A stretch of 64,000 bases of DNA from an uncultured Oscillospiraceae bacterium. GTDB taxonomy: Bacteria > Bacillota > Clostridia > Oscillospirales > Oscillospiraceae. Every line of letters begins with the position of its first letter. The first letter of the stretch is position 1. Where the stretch lies: the NCBI GenBank assembly GCA_910587395.1, contig CAJULJ010000008.1, positions 9,187 to 73,186 on the forward strand. The letters run 5' to 3'. The notes beneath the pieces are model-generated. The model did no database searches. It saw only the letters and a program-made list of their open reading frames with translations, and was not told where the DNA came from. Of this stretch, positions 43,978 through 52,251 are shown one piece after another. The position numbers were made by a program, and so were the translations under genes.

Positions 43978-44007
43978 AAATTCCCGGCGCGGACGCGCCG
44001 GGAATTT
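43978..44007. terminator. Bidirectional terminator
   Basis: Perfect 13-bp stem AAATTCCCGGCGC / GCGCCGGGAATTT with a GGAC loop; A-rich upstream and T-rich ends serve both the phosphoesterase gene (+) and the DUF378 gene (-). Confidence 0.85.
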
Positions 44008-44031
44008 CTGCGTTAATGGGGTATCCTTTTG

Positions 44032-44250
44032 TCAGGCGCGGCTGTGTCTGGTCTGGGCATCCTCATTGCGGAACAGCAGCGTCAGGCACCACAGCGCCGC
44101 CAGACCCACAATGGTGTAGATGATCCGGGCCAGCCAGGTGCCGGAGCCGCCGGAGATGAAGGCCACCAGGTCGAAATTGAACAGCCCGATGCACCCCCAG
44201 TTCAGCCCGCCGATGATGGACAGTGCCAGAGCGATTTTATCCAGGAACAC
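44032..44250 (-). CDS. DUF378 family small membrane protein
   Basis: 72 residues with two membrane helices (about 5-30 and 38-62). Signature: ALSIIGGLNWGCIGLFNFDLVAFI and IIYTIVGLAALWCL. Full length for DUF378; function unknown. AAAGGAGG lies 8 nt upstream of the ATG. It stands alone between a terminator and an AT-rich 120-nt gap. Confidence 0.9.
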   Translation of the reverse strand: MFLDKIALALSIIGGLNWGCIGLFNFDLVAFISGGSGTWLARIIYTIVGLAALWCLTLLFRNEDAQTRHSRA

Positions 44251-44373
44251 GGTACAAACCTCCTTTGACCGGGGGAGCGGTTTTTGCGCATCCCTCGTTT
44301 TTATGGTCGCAGGAGTAGTTTATGCCCCACAGAATTCGCTATGCTGGAAATTTTTTCGACAATTTGACGACGC

Positions 44374-45462
44374 TCACTCCACTGTAACGGAACGACTGGT
44401 GGGGATCACACACACATAGCTCTTTCCCCGGCCCAGGGCAAGGGCGGCGCCGTCCTCCCGGAAATAGCGGAATTGCTCGTTGGCGGAGCCCTTCTCCCAT
44501 TTGATGGGAATCATCTTGCCGCCGCAGGCGAACCAGCCGCTGCCGGACTCCAGGCCCACCTTCACCCGGCCCTCGTCGTCCAGCACCACATAGGTGGTCT
44601 GAAGCACAATGAGATTGGTGACCGCCACCTGGCTGCCGTCGTTGCCATCTATGTAGGGTTCGCCGTACTCCTCCGCCAGATAGAGCCTTCGGGACTCATC
44701 ATAGCGGAACACACCGGTTTTGTAGGTGGAAAAGGGCACGGTGACGGTGACGGCGGCGCTACCCCCCGCCGGAGTGCCGTCATCGGCAAAGCTCATCACA
44801 TAGGAATAGCCGCCGCTGTGCTCCTCCAACTCCCGCTGGGCCAGCATATCGGCGATGGCCTCGCCGGAGGTCAGCAGGGAGTGTTCAAAATCGTAGTGGT
44901 GACCGGCGATACGGTCCCGGTCCCGCCAGAACATTCCGGCGTCCCGGCTGGAATAATAACCGTTGACCCCATCCACCGTGAACAGGCCCTTGCTGTTCTT
45001 GGTGTTGTAGAACTCCGGGCTGCCTCCGGCGTGGATGAACACCGCCTCATGCCCCTGGGCGATCTCCCAATAATACTGCCGGGCGGAGCGAACCGAGCCG
45101 ATCAGCCCCAGCTGAGACGGGTCCTGGTACACCGCCATCATCCGGGTGATACCGCCCTCCGCCACCAGCTCATAGATGATGTCCGCCTGACCGTTGCCCT
45201 GCTGGGGCAGAGCGGTTTTCAGGTTGTTGAGCATGACGGCCGCCGGCCTTTTGCCGGACAGGTCCTCCTCACAGGGCAGGCCGGTGAGGGGATGGTAGAA
45301 AGCGGGGACGGGACTGGGGGTCGGGAGGGGCTCCCGGCTCTCCGGCGCGGCGGAAACGGGGAGCGATTCTGTGGAGTCCGGAGACGGCTCCGGCTCTTCC
45401 ATCCGGCAGGCCGTCAGCGGCAGGAACAGCAGGACGCAAAGTAGACAGATGACACGCTTCAT
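44374..45462 (-). CDS. DUF3048 (YerB-type) lipoprotein
   Basis: 362 residues. Lipoprotein signal peptide with lipobox LTAC (Cys19), Pro/Ser spacer, then the DUF3048 domain: YHPLTGLPCEEDLSGKRPAAVMLNN, QGNGQADIIYELVAEGGITRMMAVY, IGSVRSARQYY, HAGGSPEFY. B. subtilis YerB is of unknown function. A sigma-A-type promoter lies about 55 nt upstream. It would sit on the outer face of the membrane. Confidence 0.92.
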   Translation of the reverse strand: MKRVICLLCVLLFLPLTACRMEEPEPSPDSTESLPVSAAPESREPLPTPSPVPAFYHPLTGLPCEEDLSGKRPAAVMLNNLKTALPQQGNGQADIIYELVAEGGITRMMAVYQDPSQLGLIGSVRSARQYYWEIAQGHEAVFIHAGGSPEFYNTKNSKGLFTVDGVNGYYSSRDAGMFWRDRDRIAGHHYDFEHSLLTSGEAIADMLAQRELEEHSGGYSYVMSFADDGTPAGGSAAVTVTVPFSTYKTGVFRYDESRRLYLAEEYGEPYIDGNDGSQVAVTNLIVLQTTYVVLDDEGRVKVGLESGSGWFACGGKMIPIKWEKGSANEQFRYFREDGAALALGRGKSYVCVIPTSRSVTVE

Positions 45463-45515
45463 TTCATTCGGTCCCTCCTCAGAATACGCCCGTAGCGGCG
45501 GGCAGGCATGGACAT

Positions 45516-45544
45516 ATTATAGCAGTCCTGTCGAAGTTTGTAAA
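45516..45544 (-). promoter_or_regulatory. Sigma-A promoter of the DUF3048 gene
   Basis: Minus strand TTTACA (45539-45544), 17-bp spacer, TATAAT (45516-45521). Confidence 0.82.
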
Positions 45545-45567
45545 TGGGGAATTTATTGTGGTAGACC

Positions 45568-45600
45568 AAAAAGCGAACCGGGCTCTCCGGCCCGGTCCGC
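45568..45600 (-). terminator. Terminator of hom-lysC
   Basis: On the minus strand GCGGACCGGGC / GCCCGGTTCGC hairpin followed by TTTTT, 9 nt past the lysC stop. Confidence 0.88.
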
Positions 45601-45608
45601 CCTGGTTG

Positions 45609-46835
45609 TCACTGTGCGCCGTTGAACTCGTCGTAGAAACGGTTGTGGATGACCTGCACCGCCCGGTCCGCGTCACTGATGTGGACCAGAACCGACACCT
45701 TGATCTCACTGGTGGAGATCATGTTGATATTGATGCCTGCGCTGAACAGCGCCTCAAACATGGCGGCGGCCACACCGGGGTTATTCACCATGCCCGCGCC
45801 CACAATGGACACCTTGGCGATGTTGTCCGACACGTCAATGTGGTCAAACCGGATGCTGTCCCGGTTCTCCTCCAGCAGCCGCTGGGCCAGCTCCATGTCG
45901 CCCTTGGCCACGGTAAAGCTGATGTCCTTGGTCTCGCTGCGTCCGATGGACTGGAGAATAATGTCCACGTTCACGTTGTTCTTGGCCAGCAGAGAGAAGA
46001 TTTTATAGGCGATGCCCGGAGTGTCCTCCAGGCCCACCAGGGCCAGACGGGCGATGTTCTTATCCTTGGCGACGCCGCTGATGTGGGATTTTTCCATAGT
46101 CTTGACGACCTCCTTAACTTTCGTACCCGGCTTGCCGGAAAAGCTGGAGAGCACCTCCAGATTCACGCTGTACCGCTTGGCCATCTCCACCGAGCGGTTG
46201 TGGAGCACCTGGGCCCCCAGCGTTGCCAGCTCCAGCATCTCATCATAGGTGATCTCTTCCAGCTTGTGGGCGGTGGGCACCATGCGGGGATCGGCGGTGT
46301 ACACGCCGTCCACATCGGTGAAGATCTGGCACAGGTCGGCCCCCAGCGCCGCGGCGATGGCCACCGCAGAGGTATCCGACCCTCCCCGGCCCAGTGTGGT
46401 GATGTCGTCATACTTGTTCAGCCCCTGGAAGCCGGTGACGATGACGATGCGCCGCTTGTCCAGCTCCGCCCGGATGCGCTCGCCCTGCACCCGCTTGATG
46501 CGGGCGTTGCCGTAGCCGGAATTGGTGCGGAAGCCCGCCTGCCAGCCCGTCAGGGACACCACCGGGAAGCCCATGCCCTCAATGGCCATGGCGCACAGGG
46601 AGCAGGAGATCTGCTCGCCGGTGGACAGCAGCATGTCCATCTCCCGCTTGGAGGCGGAGGGGTTGATCTCCGCCGCCTTCTCGATGAGGTCGTCGGTGGT
46701 GTCGCCCTGGGCGGACAGCACCGCCACCACGCTGTTGCCCTTTTGATAAGTATCGGTGATGATGCGGGCCACATTGCGGATCCTGTCCGCGTCCGCCACG
46801 GAGGACCCGCCGAATTTCTGTACGATCAATGCCAT
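45609..46835 (-). CDS. lysC: Aspartate kinase
   Basis: 408 residues. First step of the aspartate family pathway (Lys, Thr, Met, diaminopimelate). KFGGSSVAD start motif, TTLGRGGSDTSA, FTDVDGVYTADPR, then two C-terminal ACT domains (VGLEDTPGIAYKIF, VGAGMVNNPGVAAAMF), indicating allosteric feedback control. It follows hom in the same transcript after a 90-nt gap. No lysine riboswitch is visible. Confidence 0.97.
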   Translation of the reverse strand: MALIVQKFGGSSVADADRIRNVARIITDTYQKGNSVVAVLSAQGDTTDDLIEKAAEINPSASKREMDMLLSTGEQISCSLCAMAIEGMGFPVVSLTGWQAGFRTNSGYGNARIKRVQGERIRAELDKRRIVIVTGFQGLNKYDDITTLGRGGSDTSAVAIAAALGADLCQIFTDVDGVYTADPRMVPTAHKLEEITYDEMLELATLGAQVLHNRSVEMAKRYSVNLEVLSSFSGKPGTKVKEVVKTMEKSHISGVAKDKNIARLALVGLEDTPGIAYKIFSLLAKNNVNVDIILQSIGRSETKDISFTVAKGDMELAQRLLEENRDSIRFDHIDVSDNIAKVSIVGAGMVNNPGVAAAMFEALFSAGININMISTSEIKVSVLVHISDADRAVQVIHNRFYDEFNGAQ

Positions 46836-46924
46836 AGTTTGTTCATCCTCTCATGGAATTTCCATGCCGTTTGGGTCGCGCCGGGCACAAGGCCCGACGC
46901 TCTATTTTATGCCGGGGCCCGAAA

Positions 46925-48139
46925 TCAGTCCAGCACCCGCAGCGCGTTGGACACATCCAGCCCCGCCAGCTTCTCCATCAGCTCCGCCTGGGTCAGCTCG
47001 CCCTCAGTGATGCAGGCGGATTCAGCCCCGCCGCTCTCCCTCCGGGCCAGCAGCTTACAGCCCGGCAGGGCCGTGCGCAGCGCGTCGGCGGACCCGGATG
47101 CCCGGACGTACCAGCGGCTTTTCAGCTCCCCGGTGCCGCAGGCGGCGTCCTCGCCGCCGGGCTCCCAGCTCAGGGCCTTGCGGTGGCCCATGTTCCTCGC
47201 CACGTCGATGACGTCCGCCACCACGGCAGAGGCGGTGGGCAGCTTGCCCGCGCCCCGTCCATAGAACATCACGTCGCCGATGGCGTCGCCTCGGACGGAG
47301 ATGGCGTTGAATACGTCCTCCACCCCGGCCAGCGGGTCGGACTGGTCCACCAGATGGGGGGCCACATAGGCGCACGCTCTGCCGTCCTTACCGTGGATGG
47401 CCCTGCCCAGCAGCTTGATCTTCTTCCCCGCGCTCTCGGCATAATCCACATCCGCCAGGGTCACCCCGGTGATGCCCTGGGTGGGCACCTGATCGGGGCT
47501 GATGTGGCGCCCGAAGGCGATGTCCGCCAAAATGCAGATCTTCCGGCAGGCGTCATGACCCTCCACATCGGCGGAAGGGTCACGCTCCGCATAGCCGTTG
47601 TCCTGGGCCTCCTTGAGGGCCGCGTCAAAGGTGAGTCCCGCCCGGATCATCCGGGTCAGGATATAGTTGGTGGTGCCGTTGAGGATTCCGTAAATCTCCA
47701 GAATTTCATTGGCCGCCAGACACTGGGACAGGGGCCGGATAATGGGGATGCCTCCGCCCACGCTGGCCTCGAAGAGGTAGCACACGCCCTTCTCGCGGGC
47801 GAGCTGGGTCAGCTCATAGCCGCAGGTGGCCACCAGCTCCTTATTGGAGGTGACCACGCTCTTGCCCGCCTCCAGCGCCCGCCGGGTGAAGTCCTGAGCA
47901 ATGGTGGCCCCTCCGATGGTTTCCACCACAATGTCCACCTCGGGGTCGTTCTCAATCACCGAAAAATCCTTCACAAAACGGTCCGCGAAGGGGCTGTCGG
48001 GGAAATCCCGCACATCCAGGATATACTTCAGCCGGATCAGCCCGCCCACCTTGCGCTCGATGCTGCCCTCGTGCCCGGTGAGCACCTCGGCCACGCCGGA
48101 ACCCACGGTGCCGAAGCCCAATATTGCCACATTTACCAT
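46925..48139 (-). CDS. hom: Homoserine dehydrogenase
   Basis: 404 residues. Reduces aspartate semialdehyde to homoserine. NAD(P)-binding VAILGFGTVGSGV, TSNKELVA, FEASVGGGIPIIRPL, DVEGHDACRKICIL, and a C-terminal ACT-like region. ATG 48139 gives MVNVAILGFG and has GAAGGAA about 10 nt upstream; an upstream start overlaps nothing useful. First gene of hom-lysC, with its own promoter about 90 nt upstream. Confidence 0.96.
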   Translation of the reverse strand: MVNVAILGFGTVGSGVAEVLTGHEGSIERKVGGLIRLKYILDVRDFPDSPFADRFVKDFSVIENDPEVDIVVETIGGATIAQDFTRRALEAGKSVVTSNKELVATCGYELTQLAREKGVCYLFEASVGGGIPIIRPLSQCLAANEILEIYGILNGTTNYILTRMIRAGLTFDAALKEAQDNGYAERDPSADVEGHDACRKICILADIAFGRHISPDQVPTQGITGVTLADVDYAESAGKKIKLLGRAIHGKDGRACAYVAPHLVDQSDPLAGVEDVFNAISVRGDAIGDVMFYGRGAGKLPTASAVVADVIDVARNMGHRKALSWEPGGEDAACGTGELKSRWYVRASGSADALRTALPGCKLLARRESGGAESACITEGELTQAELMEKLAGLDVSNALRVLD

Positions 48140-48230
48140 GACGCAGTCATTCCTTCCTTCGGGCCACACCCGCATTGTGGTCATTTCGGCCCTTTAGCTG
48201 AGAAAAAGTCGCTAATTCAGAACTTCTTAG

Positions 48231-48259
48231 ACTATATCACATCTTTGGACAGATGGCAA
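48231..48259 (-). promoter_or_regulatory. Sigma-A promoter of hom-lysC
   Basis: Minus strand TTGCCA (48254-48259), 17-bp spacer, TATAGT (48231-48236). Confidence 0.8.
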
Positions 48260-48346
48260 TCGCCATCCTCCCTGCTTTTTCACCAAACCTTTTTCGCCCC
48301 GCACCCGTTTCTTTAGCGGAATGAAGCAATTAATCTGCATCAAACA

Positions 48347-48382
48347 CAAAAAACCGCCCGGCAGCTGTGCCGCCGGGCGGTT
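48347..48382 (-). terminator. Terminator of the PBP gene
   Basis: On the minus strand ACCGCCCGGC / GCCGGGCGGT hairpin followed by TTTTTT, about 35 nt past the stop. Confidence 0.9.
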
Positions 48383-48415
48383 GAAGCGCTCCCTCACCGA
48401 CCTTGCCGGGTCTGT

Positions 48416-51259
48416 CTATGGGATCGGGTTCCCCCACTCGTCCACCGGAACATAGGGCACGTCGGTGGGCGGCGTGGGCAGATCAAAGCTGGGTTCGGGC
48501 GGCTCGATGCTGGGCAAGGGCTCCACGCTGGGCTGAACAATGGGCGACTCCGTCACATTGGGGTCCTCGCTGTTGAAGGGCCAGTCCGACGGCCCGGGAG
48601 GCTCCATGGATTCATCCGGCGGCGGCGAGGGCTCCCAGCCCTCCGTGTGCACATAGCAGTACCGGCTCTCCTCCGGGATGGAGTCATACCAGCTCAGCAG
48701 GCCGTCCGCGTCCCCGATCCGCAGTCCGGGCCGGGCCAGCTCACGCTGGTGGTTTACCATATAGACGGTTCTGACGCTCTCCTCCGGGCAGAGGTCTCCG
48801 GCCAGATGATAGCGTCCGGTGGCCTCCCCGTTGGCATTCAGAATGGGGCTGTCCATACAGATCCGCACCGGCACGTGGCAGGAGCAGTTTTCAACCGGGG
48901 CATCGTCAGCAAACAACCGGAAGGTCCGCACCCGGCTGCCCCGGATGTCGTTGGAGCAGGCGTCCGTGGCCCGCTTGCCGCAGTCCAGGCAGATGGAATA
49001 GGAATTCAGCGTGTCCGGCACCGTGAAGGGCACGTTCTCCTTCCCCTCGTGGAGGATAGCCATCACCTTCTGCCACAGGGGAACCGTCGGGTTGCGGTGG
49101 TTGTTGTTGACCACCTCGCTGTTGGGATAGCCCGCCCACACCGCGGCGGTATAATAGTTGGTGTAACCGCAGAACCAATAGTCGAATACGTTGTTGGTGG
49201 TGCCCGTCTTGCCCGCCACGGTCTGGCCGGAAATGCGGGCTCCGCTGCCGGTGCCCGAGGTCACCACGTTGGTGAGCATAGAGTTGATATAATAGGCGGT
49301 CTTGGCGCTGACCGGCCAGGTGGGCTCGGGCTTGTTGTCCACCAGCACGGTTTCCTTGTCGGGGCCCTTGATCTCCAGCACGGTGGTGGCCTTGGTGAAC
49401 TCGCCGTTGCGCGGGAAGGTGGCGTAGGCCGCCGCCATCTCAAAGGTGGACACACCCCAGGTCAGACCGCCCATGGACAGCGGGCTGCGGTCGATGTCCG
49501 ACTTGACCTCACCCCGGCTGTTCACATAATAGGGCTCCATGGAGGTAAAGCCGAATTTGTTTTCCATGAAGTCGTAGGACGCCTGCGGGGTGACCATCTC
49601 CACCACCCGCAGGGCCACGGTGTTCAGCGACACGGTCACCGCGTCCAGCACCGTGGTCAATCCGCCGTAATTGGCCGAGACGTTGAGGGGCCACACCTGG
49701 CCGTTGAGCAGATAGGGATTGTCGTCGATCACGGAGGCGGGGGTGATGAGCCCCATCTCAATGGCCGGGCCGTAGACGGACAGGGGCTTGATGGACGACC
49801 CGGGCTGGCGCACGGTGGTCACCGGCCAGATGGAGCCCCGGTCCAGCGTCTTTTCCGCCGTGCTGCCCAGGGCCACCACATAGCCGGTGGAATTGTCCAC
49901 CACCGAGATGGAGGACATGAGCCGTTGGCCCGTTCTGGATGACACCTGGTCCAGATTGGAACGGTCGTTGAACACCGTGTCCACCGCCGCCTGGACCTCC
50001 GGGTCGTAGGCACAGATGATGGACAGGCCGCCGCTCAGCACCATCGTCTCGCAGTAGTCCGTGCTCCGGCCGGTTTCCTCCTGGAGCACCTTGATGGACT
50101 CACTGATGACCTGCTCCACATACCAGGAGTACTGGACGGTGGACGTCTGCTCCGGCTCCTGCTGGTCCGGATCATCCGAGACGTTCTGCTTATCCCACCG
50201 GAACACCAGCGTTTCGGCAATAGCCGCGTCCCGCTGCGCCTCGGTGATATACGGCTTCTCCCTGGCCTCGTCCTCCTTGGCCATCTCCGCCAGAATCAGC
50301 TCCTGCCGGGCCTTGTTGTACTCCCGGTTGGTCCACACTACGCCGTCGTCAAAGGAGTGCCCTCCGCAGGTCTCGCACTCGTCCGGCTTCTCGTTCAGGT
50401 AGTAATCCCCGCAGTTCTTGCAGGTATAGCGCACCACATCTACCACACCCTTGGGCGCGTAAAGGGACGGGTTGTTGGTGATGCCCGCCAGGCTGGCACA
50501 CTCGGCCAGGTCCAGCTCCCACACGTCCTTGCCAAAGTAATACCGAGATGCGGCCTGAACGCCCCGGCAGCCGTTGCCCATCCAGATCACGTTGAGGTAA
50601 CCGGTAAGGATATCCTCCTTGCTGTAGTTGTTCTCCAGCTCCAGGGCCGTAAAAATCTCCAAAATCTTCCGGTTCACAGTCACATCGTTGCGGTCGGTGG
50701 TGTTTTTGACGAGCTGCTGGGTGATGGTGGAGCCGCCCCTGATGTTGCCGCCCGTGAACAGCTTTGACAGGCCTGCGGCGGTACCCCTCCAGTCCACACC
50801 CTTATGGTTCCAGAAGCGCTTGTCCTCAATGGCCACAAAGGCGTTAATCAGGTCCTGGGGAATCTGGTCATACTCAATGAGCACCCGGCTTTCCGTACCC
50901 ACCAGGGTCTGGAGCTCCACCAGCTCGCCGGTGTTTTTATCCGTGTAGTAGATCACCGAGTTCTCGTTCATCATATAGGCGGACAGGTCCAGATAGGTGT
51001 TGGGCATCACCGCCGTCTTGACATAGACCACGGCGAAGCAGGCCATGAAGCAGCCGGTGATAACGCCAATCAGCAGCAGCGTGCCGATCACCTGGAAAAT
51101 GCGGACAATAACGGTCAGCCAAATGGGACGGCGCCGGCGTTTGCGCGCTTTGGCCTGCGGCGCCTGACGCTGCGCACCAGACTGGGCCTGGCGCGCAGCG
51201 TCAGGCCGGTCTTGAGGCGTCCGGCGTTCCGGGGCGCGGTTTTGGTTGGTGTCTGGCAT
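48416..51259 (-). CDS. Class A penicillin-binding protein with inserted Cys4 motif
   Basis: 947 residues. Basic cytoplasmic N-terminus, membrane helix (about 50-75), glycosyltransferase domain (EDKRFWNHKGVDWRG, GGSTITQQLVKN), transpeptidase domain (SxxK in GSSIKP, SLNTVAL, KTGTTNN), then a Pro/Ser/Glu-rich tail. Between the two catalytic domains a zinc-ribbon-like element has Cys280, Cys283, Cys295 and Cys298 (CKNC, CETC). A further Cys-rich region (CLDCGKRATDAC and CSCHVPVRIC) follows the transpeptidase, as in many clostridial PBP1A proteins. ATG 51259 has GGAGGGA upstream; the longer frame lacks an RBS and covers the promoter. It polymerises and crosslinks peptidoglycan. Confidence 0.95.
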   Translation of the reverse strand: MPDTNQNRAPERRTPQDRPDAARQAQSGAQRQAPQAKARKRRRRPIWLTVIVRIFQVIGTLLLIGVITGCFMACFAVVYVKTAVMPNTYLDLSAYMMNENSVIYYTDKNTGELVELQTLVGTESRVLIEYDQIPQDLINAFVAIEDKRFWNHKGVDWRGTAAGLSKLFTGGNIRGGSTITQQLVKNTTDRNDVTVNRKILEIFTALELENNYSKEDILTGYLNVIWMGNGCRGVQAASRYYFGKDVWELDLAECASLAGITNNPSLYAPKGVVDVVRYTCKNCGDYYLNEKPDECETCGGHSFDDGVVWTNREYNKARQELILAEMAKEDEAREKPYITEAQRDAAIAETLVFRWDKQNVSDDPDQQEPEQTSTVQYSWYVEQVISESIKVLQEETGRSTDYCETMVLSGGLSIICAYDPEVQAAVDTVFNDRSNLDQVSSRTGQRLMSSISVVDNSTGYVVALGSTAEKTLDRGSIWPVTTVRQPGSSIKPLSVYGPAIEMGLITPASVIDDNPYLLNGQVWPLNVSANYGGLTTVLDAVTVSLNTVALRVVEMVTPQASYDFMENKFGFTSMEPYYVNSRGEVKSDIDRSPLSMGGLTWGVSTFEMAAAYATFPRNGEFTKATTVLEIKGPDKETVLVDNKPEPTWPVSAKTAYYINSMLTNVVTSGTGSGARISGQTVAGKTGTTNNVFDYWFCGYTNYYTAAVWAGYPNSEVVNNNHRNPTVPLWQKVMAILHEGKENVPFTVPDTLNSYSICLDCGKRATDACSNDIRGSRVRTFRLFADDAPVENCSCHVPVRICMDSPILNANGEATGRYHLAGDLCPEESVRTVYMVNHQRELARPGLRIGDADGLLSWYDSIPEESRYCYVHTEGWEPSPPPDESMEPPGPSDWPFNSEDPNVTESPIVQPSVEPLPSIEPPEPSFDLPTPPTDVPYVPVDEWGNPIP

Positions 51260-51350
51260 TTGAGATCCCTCCGATGTATTCAAGCCATCCCCCGCGGGGA
51301 TGTCCGGGTCCCTCTCTCTACGACGCCGCACCTGAGCGGCAATCATTGGT

Positions 51351-51379
51351 ATTATAGCACGTCCGGCCTGGTTTGTCCA
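51351..51379 (-). promoter_or_regulatory. Sigma-A promoter of the PBP gene
   Basis: Minus strand TGGACA (51374-51379), 17-bp spacer, TATAAT (51351-51356), about 90 nt upstream of the start. Confidence 0.82.
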
Positions 51380-51447
51380 CCCTGTGCAAAACGACGGGAT
51401 TTGACCGGCACCGCCAATTGTTTTTCCGTGAAATTTCATGTTCCCTC

Positions 51448-51476
51448 TTGCAATTTTCTCTCACAGCCGTTACAAT
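51448..51476 (+). promoter_or_regulatory. Sigma-A promoter of the DUF1292 gene
   Basis: TTGCAA (51448-51453), 17-bp spacer, TACAAT (51471-51476), 47 nt upstream of the start; divergent from the PBP promoter. No terminator precedes the downstream RNA, so read-through is possible. Confidence 0.8.
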
Positions 51477-51523
51477 AGTGGCACAGGCGGCGAAGCACAG
51501 CCGCCAAAAGGAGGATCAACGCC

Positions 51524-51805
51524 ATGAGCGAGGAGTACGGCCCGGATTTCGTGTCGATCACCGACGACGAGGGCAATGAATTTGAATTGGAGCATCTGGG
51601 CACCCTTGAATATAACGGCCAGGAGTATATGGCCTTCGTCCCCGCGGACATGGACGAGGACGACGAGGACTTCGGCCTGATCCTGCTGAAGGTGATTGAG
51701 CAGGACGGCGAATCCCTGCTGGCGGACATCGACGACGAGCAGGAATTAAACGCCGTCTATGAGAAGTTCATGGAAGAGCTCTTCGAGGACGACGAAGAGG
51801 AATAG
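51524..51805 (+). CDS. DUF1292 family protein
   Basis: 93 residues, strongly acidic. Family pattern: ITDDEGNEFELEHLGTLEYNGQEYMAFVPAD, a short beta segment LILLKVIEQDGESLLADIDDEQEL and VYEKFMEELFEDDEEE. In B. subtilis the YrzB homolog lies near yrrK; function unknown. RBS AAAAGGAGG about 10 nt upstream. Here it is not next to ruvX/alaS but ahead of a likely 6S RNA. Confidence 0.9.
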   Translation: MSEEYGPDFVSITDDEGNEFELEHLGTLEYNGQEYMAFVPADMDEDDEDFGLILLKVIEQDGESLLADIDDEQELNAVYEKFMEELFEDDEEE

Positions 51806-51829
51806 CCACAAAGACGCAGCGTTGAAAAT

Positions 51830-52010
51830 AGAATACCCCTGCTGGGTTCTAACTACGTGACCTTGCCCTGTTAAAACCCACATTTTTAAAACGGGACGCC
51901 CTCCTCGCGCGGTGGTTCGCAGACCTCCCGGCCCTCTTCGGAGGCACCTGGACGTTGGGAGCGGTAAAGCCAAGCGGAGGCGACCCACCTGCATTCTTGT
52001 GCAGGTTTTT
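51830..52010 (+). ncRNA. ssrS: Probable 6S RNA (SsrS)
   Basis: A ~180-nt non-coding stretch with long-range pairing and its own terminator. The 5' part CCCCTGCTGGGTTC resembles the start of Firmicute 6S RNAs, an internal hairpin AACCC...ACGGG follows, and a downstream arm contains GGTAAAGCC. 5' CCTGC (51838-51842) can pair with GCAGG (52001-52005), giving a closing stem; the latter also forms the terminator CCTGCA/TGCAGG (51988-52005) followed by TTTTT. Size and terminal pairing fit 6S RNA, which binds the sigma-A holoenzyme. The promoter is uncertain: TAGAAT (51825-51834 region) has no good -35, so it may be processed from the DUF1292 transcript. 5' end approximate. Confidence 0.6.
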
Positions 52011-52054
52011 AATGGGGCGGCACGGCCACAGCGGGGGTTCTATAAAAAAACCAG

Positions 52055-52083
52055 GCGGGAGGGCCTCGGCCCTTCCGCTTTTT
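52055..52083 (+). terminator. Rho-independent terminator
   Basis: GCGGGAGGGC / GCCCTTCCGC with loop CTCG followed by TTTTT; 45 nt after the RNA terminator, a back-up stop before the next promoter. Confidence 0.85.
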
Positions 52084-52125
52084 GCTTTCCCATTTGTGAA
52101 TTTTCATCTGAGCGTGAATTTAGCC

Positions 52126-52154
52126 TTGCAACAGCCGTTTTCCCATGCTATAAT
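52126..52154 (+). promoter_or_regulatory. Sigma-A promoter of the PrsA-like gene
   Basis: TTGCAA (52126-52131), 17-bp spacer, TATAAT (52149-52154). Confidence 0.85.
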
Positions 52155-52161
52155 GTTGGGC

Positions 52162-52186
52162 AGCGCTCTTCGGAGGGGCGCTTTTT
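52162..52186 (+). promoter_or_regulatory. 5'-terminal hairpin with T-run in the PrsA-like leader
   Basis: AGCGC (52162-52166) pairs with GCGCT (52178-52182), extended by G-U pairs, followed by TTTTT. It begins at the expected transcription start (about 52161), so it is either a 5' stability hairpin or a very early attenuator of this gene. Confidence 0.5.
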
Positions 52187-52251
52187 GCCAAAATGAGCCC
52201 CTCCGCCGGAGCCGCCGTCACTACACGAATACTGAGAGGATTGATCATACC

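Noticed and set aside
45558..47264. 568-codon + strand ORF opposite lysC/hom
   Set aside because: Antisense shadow; spans two real minus strand genes and their gap, with His/Gly/Leu-rich composition typical of reverse-frame artefacts.
51260..51439. 60-residue N-terminal extension of the PBP
   Set aside because: It would include the promoter TGGACA/TATAAT region and has no RBS; ATG 51259 has GGAGGGA.
51830..52010. tmRNA, RNase P or SRP RNA as alternative identity of the ncRNA
   Set aside because: No tag-peptide reading frame or tRNA-like end, no RNase P core and no SRP GGAA tetraloop helix; length and end pairing fit 6S RNA better.
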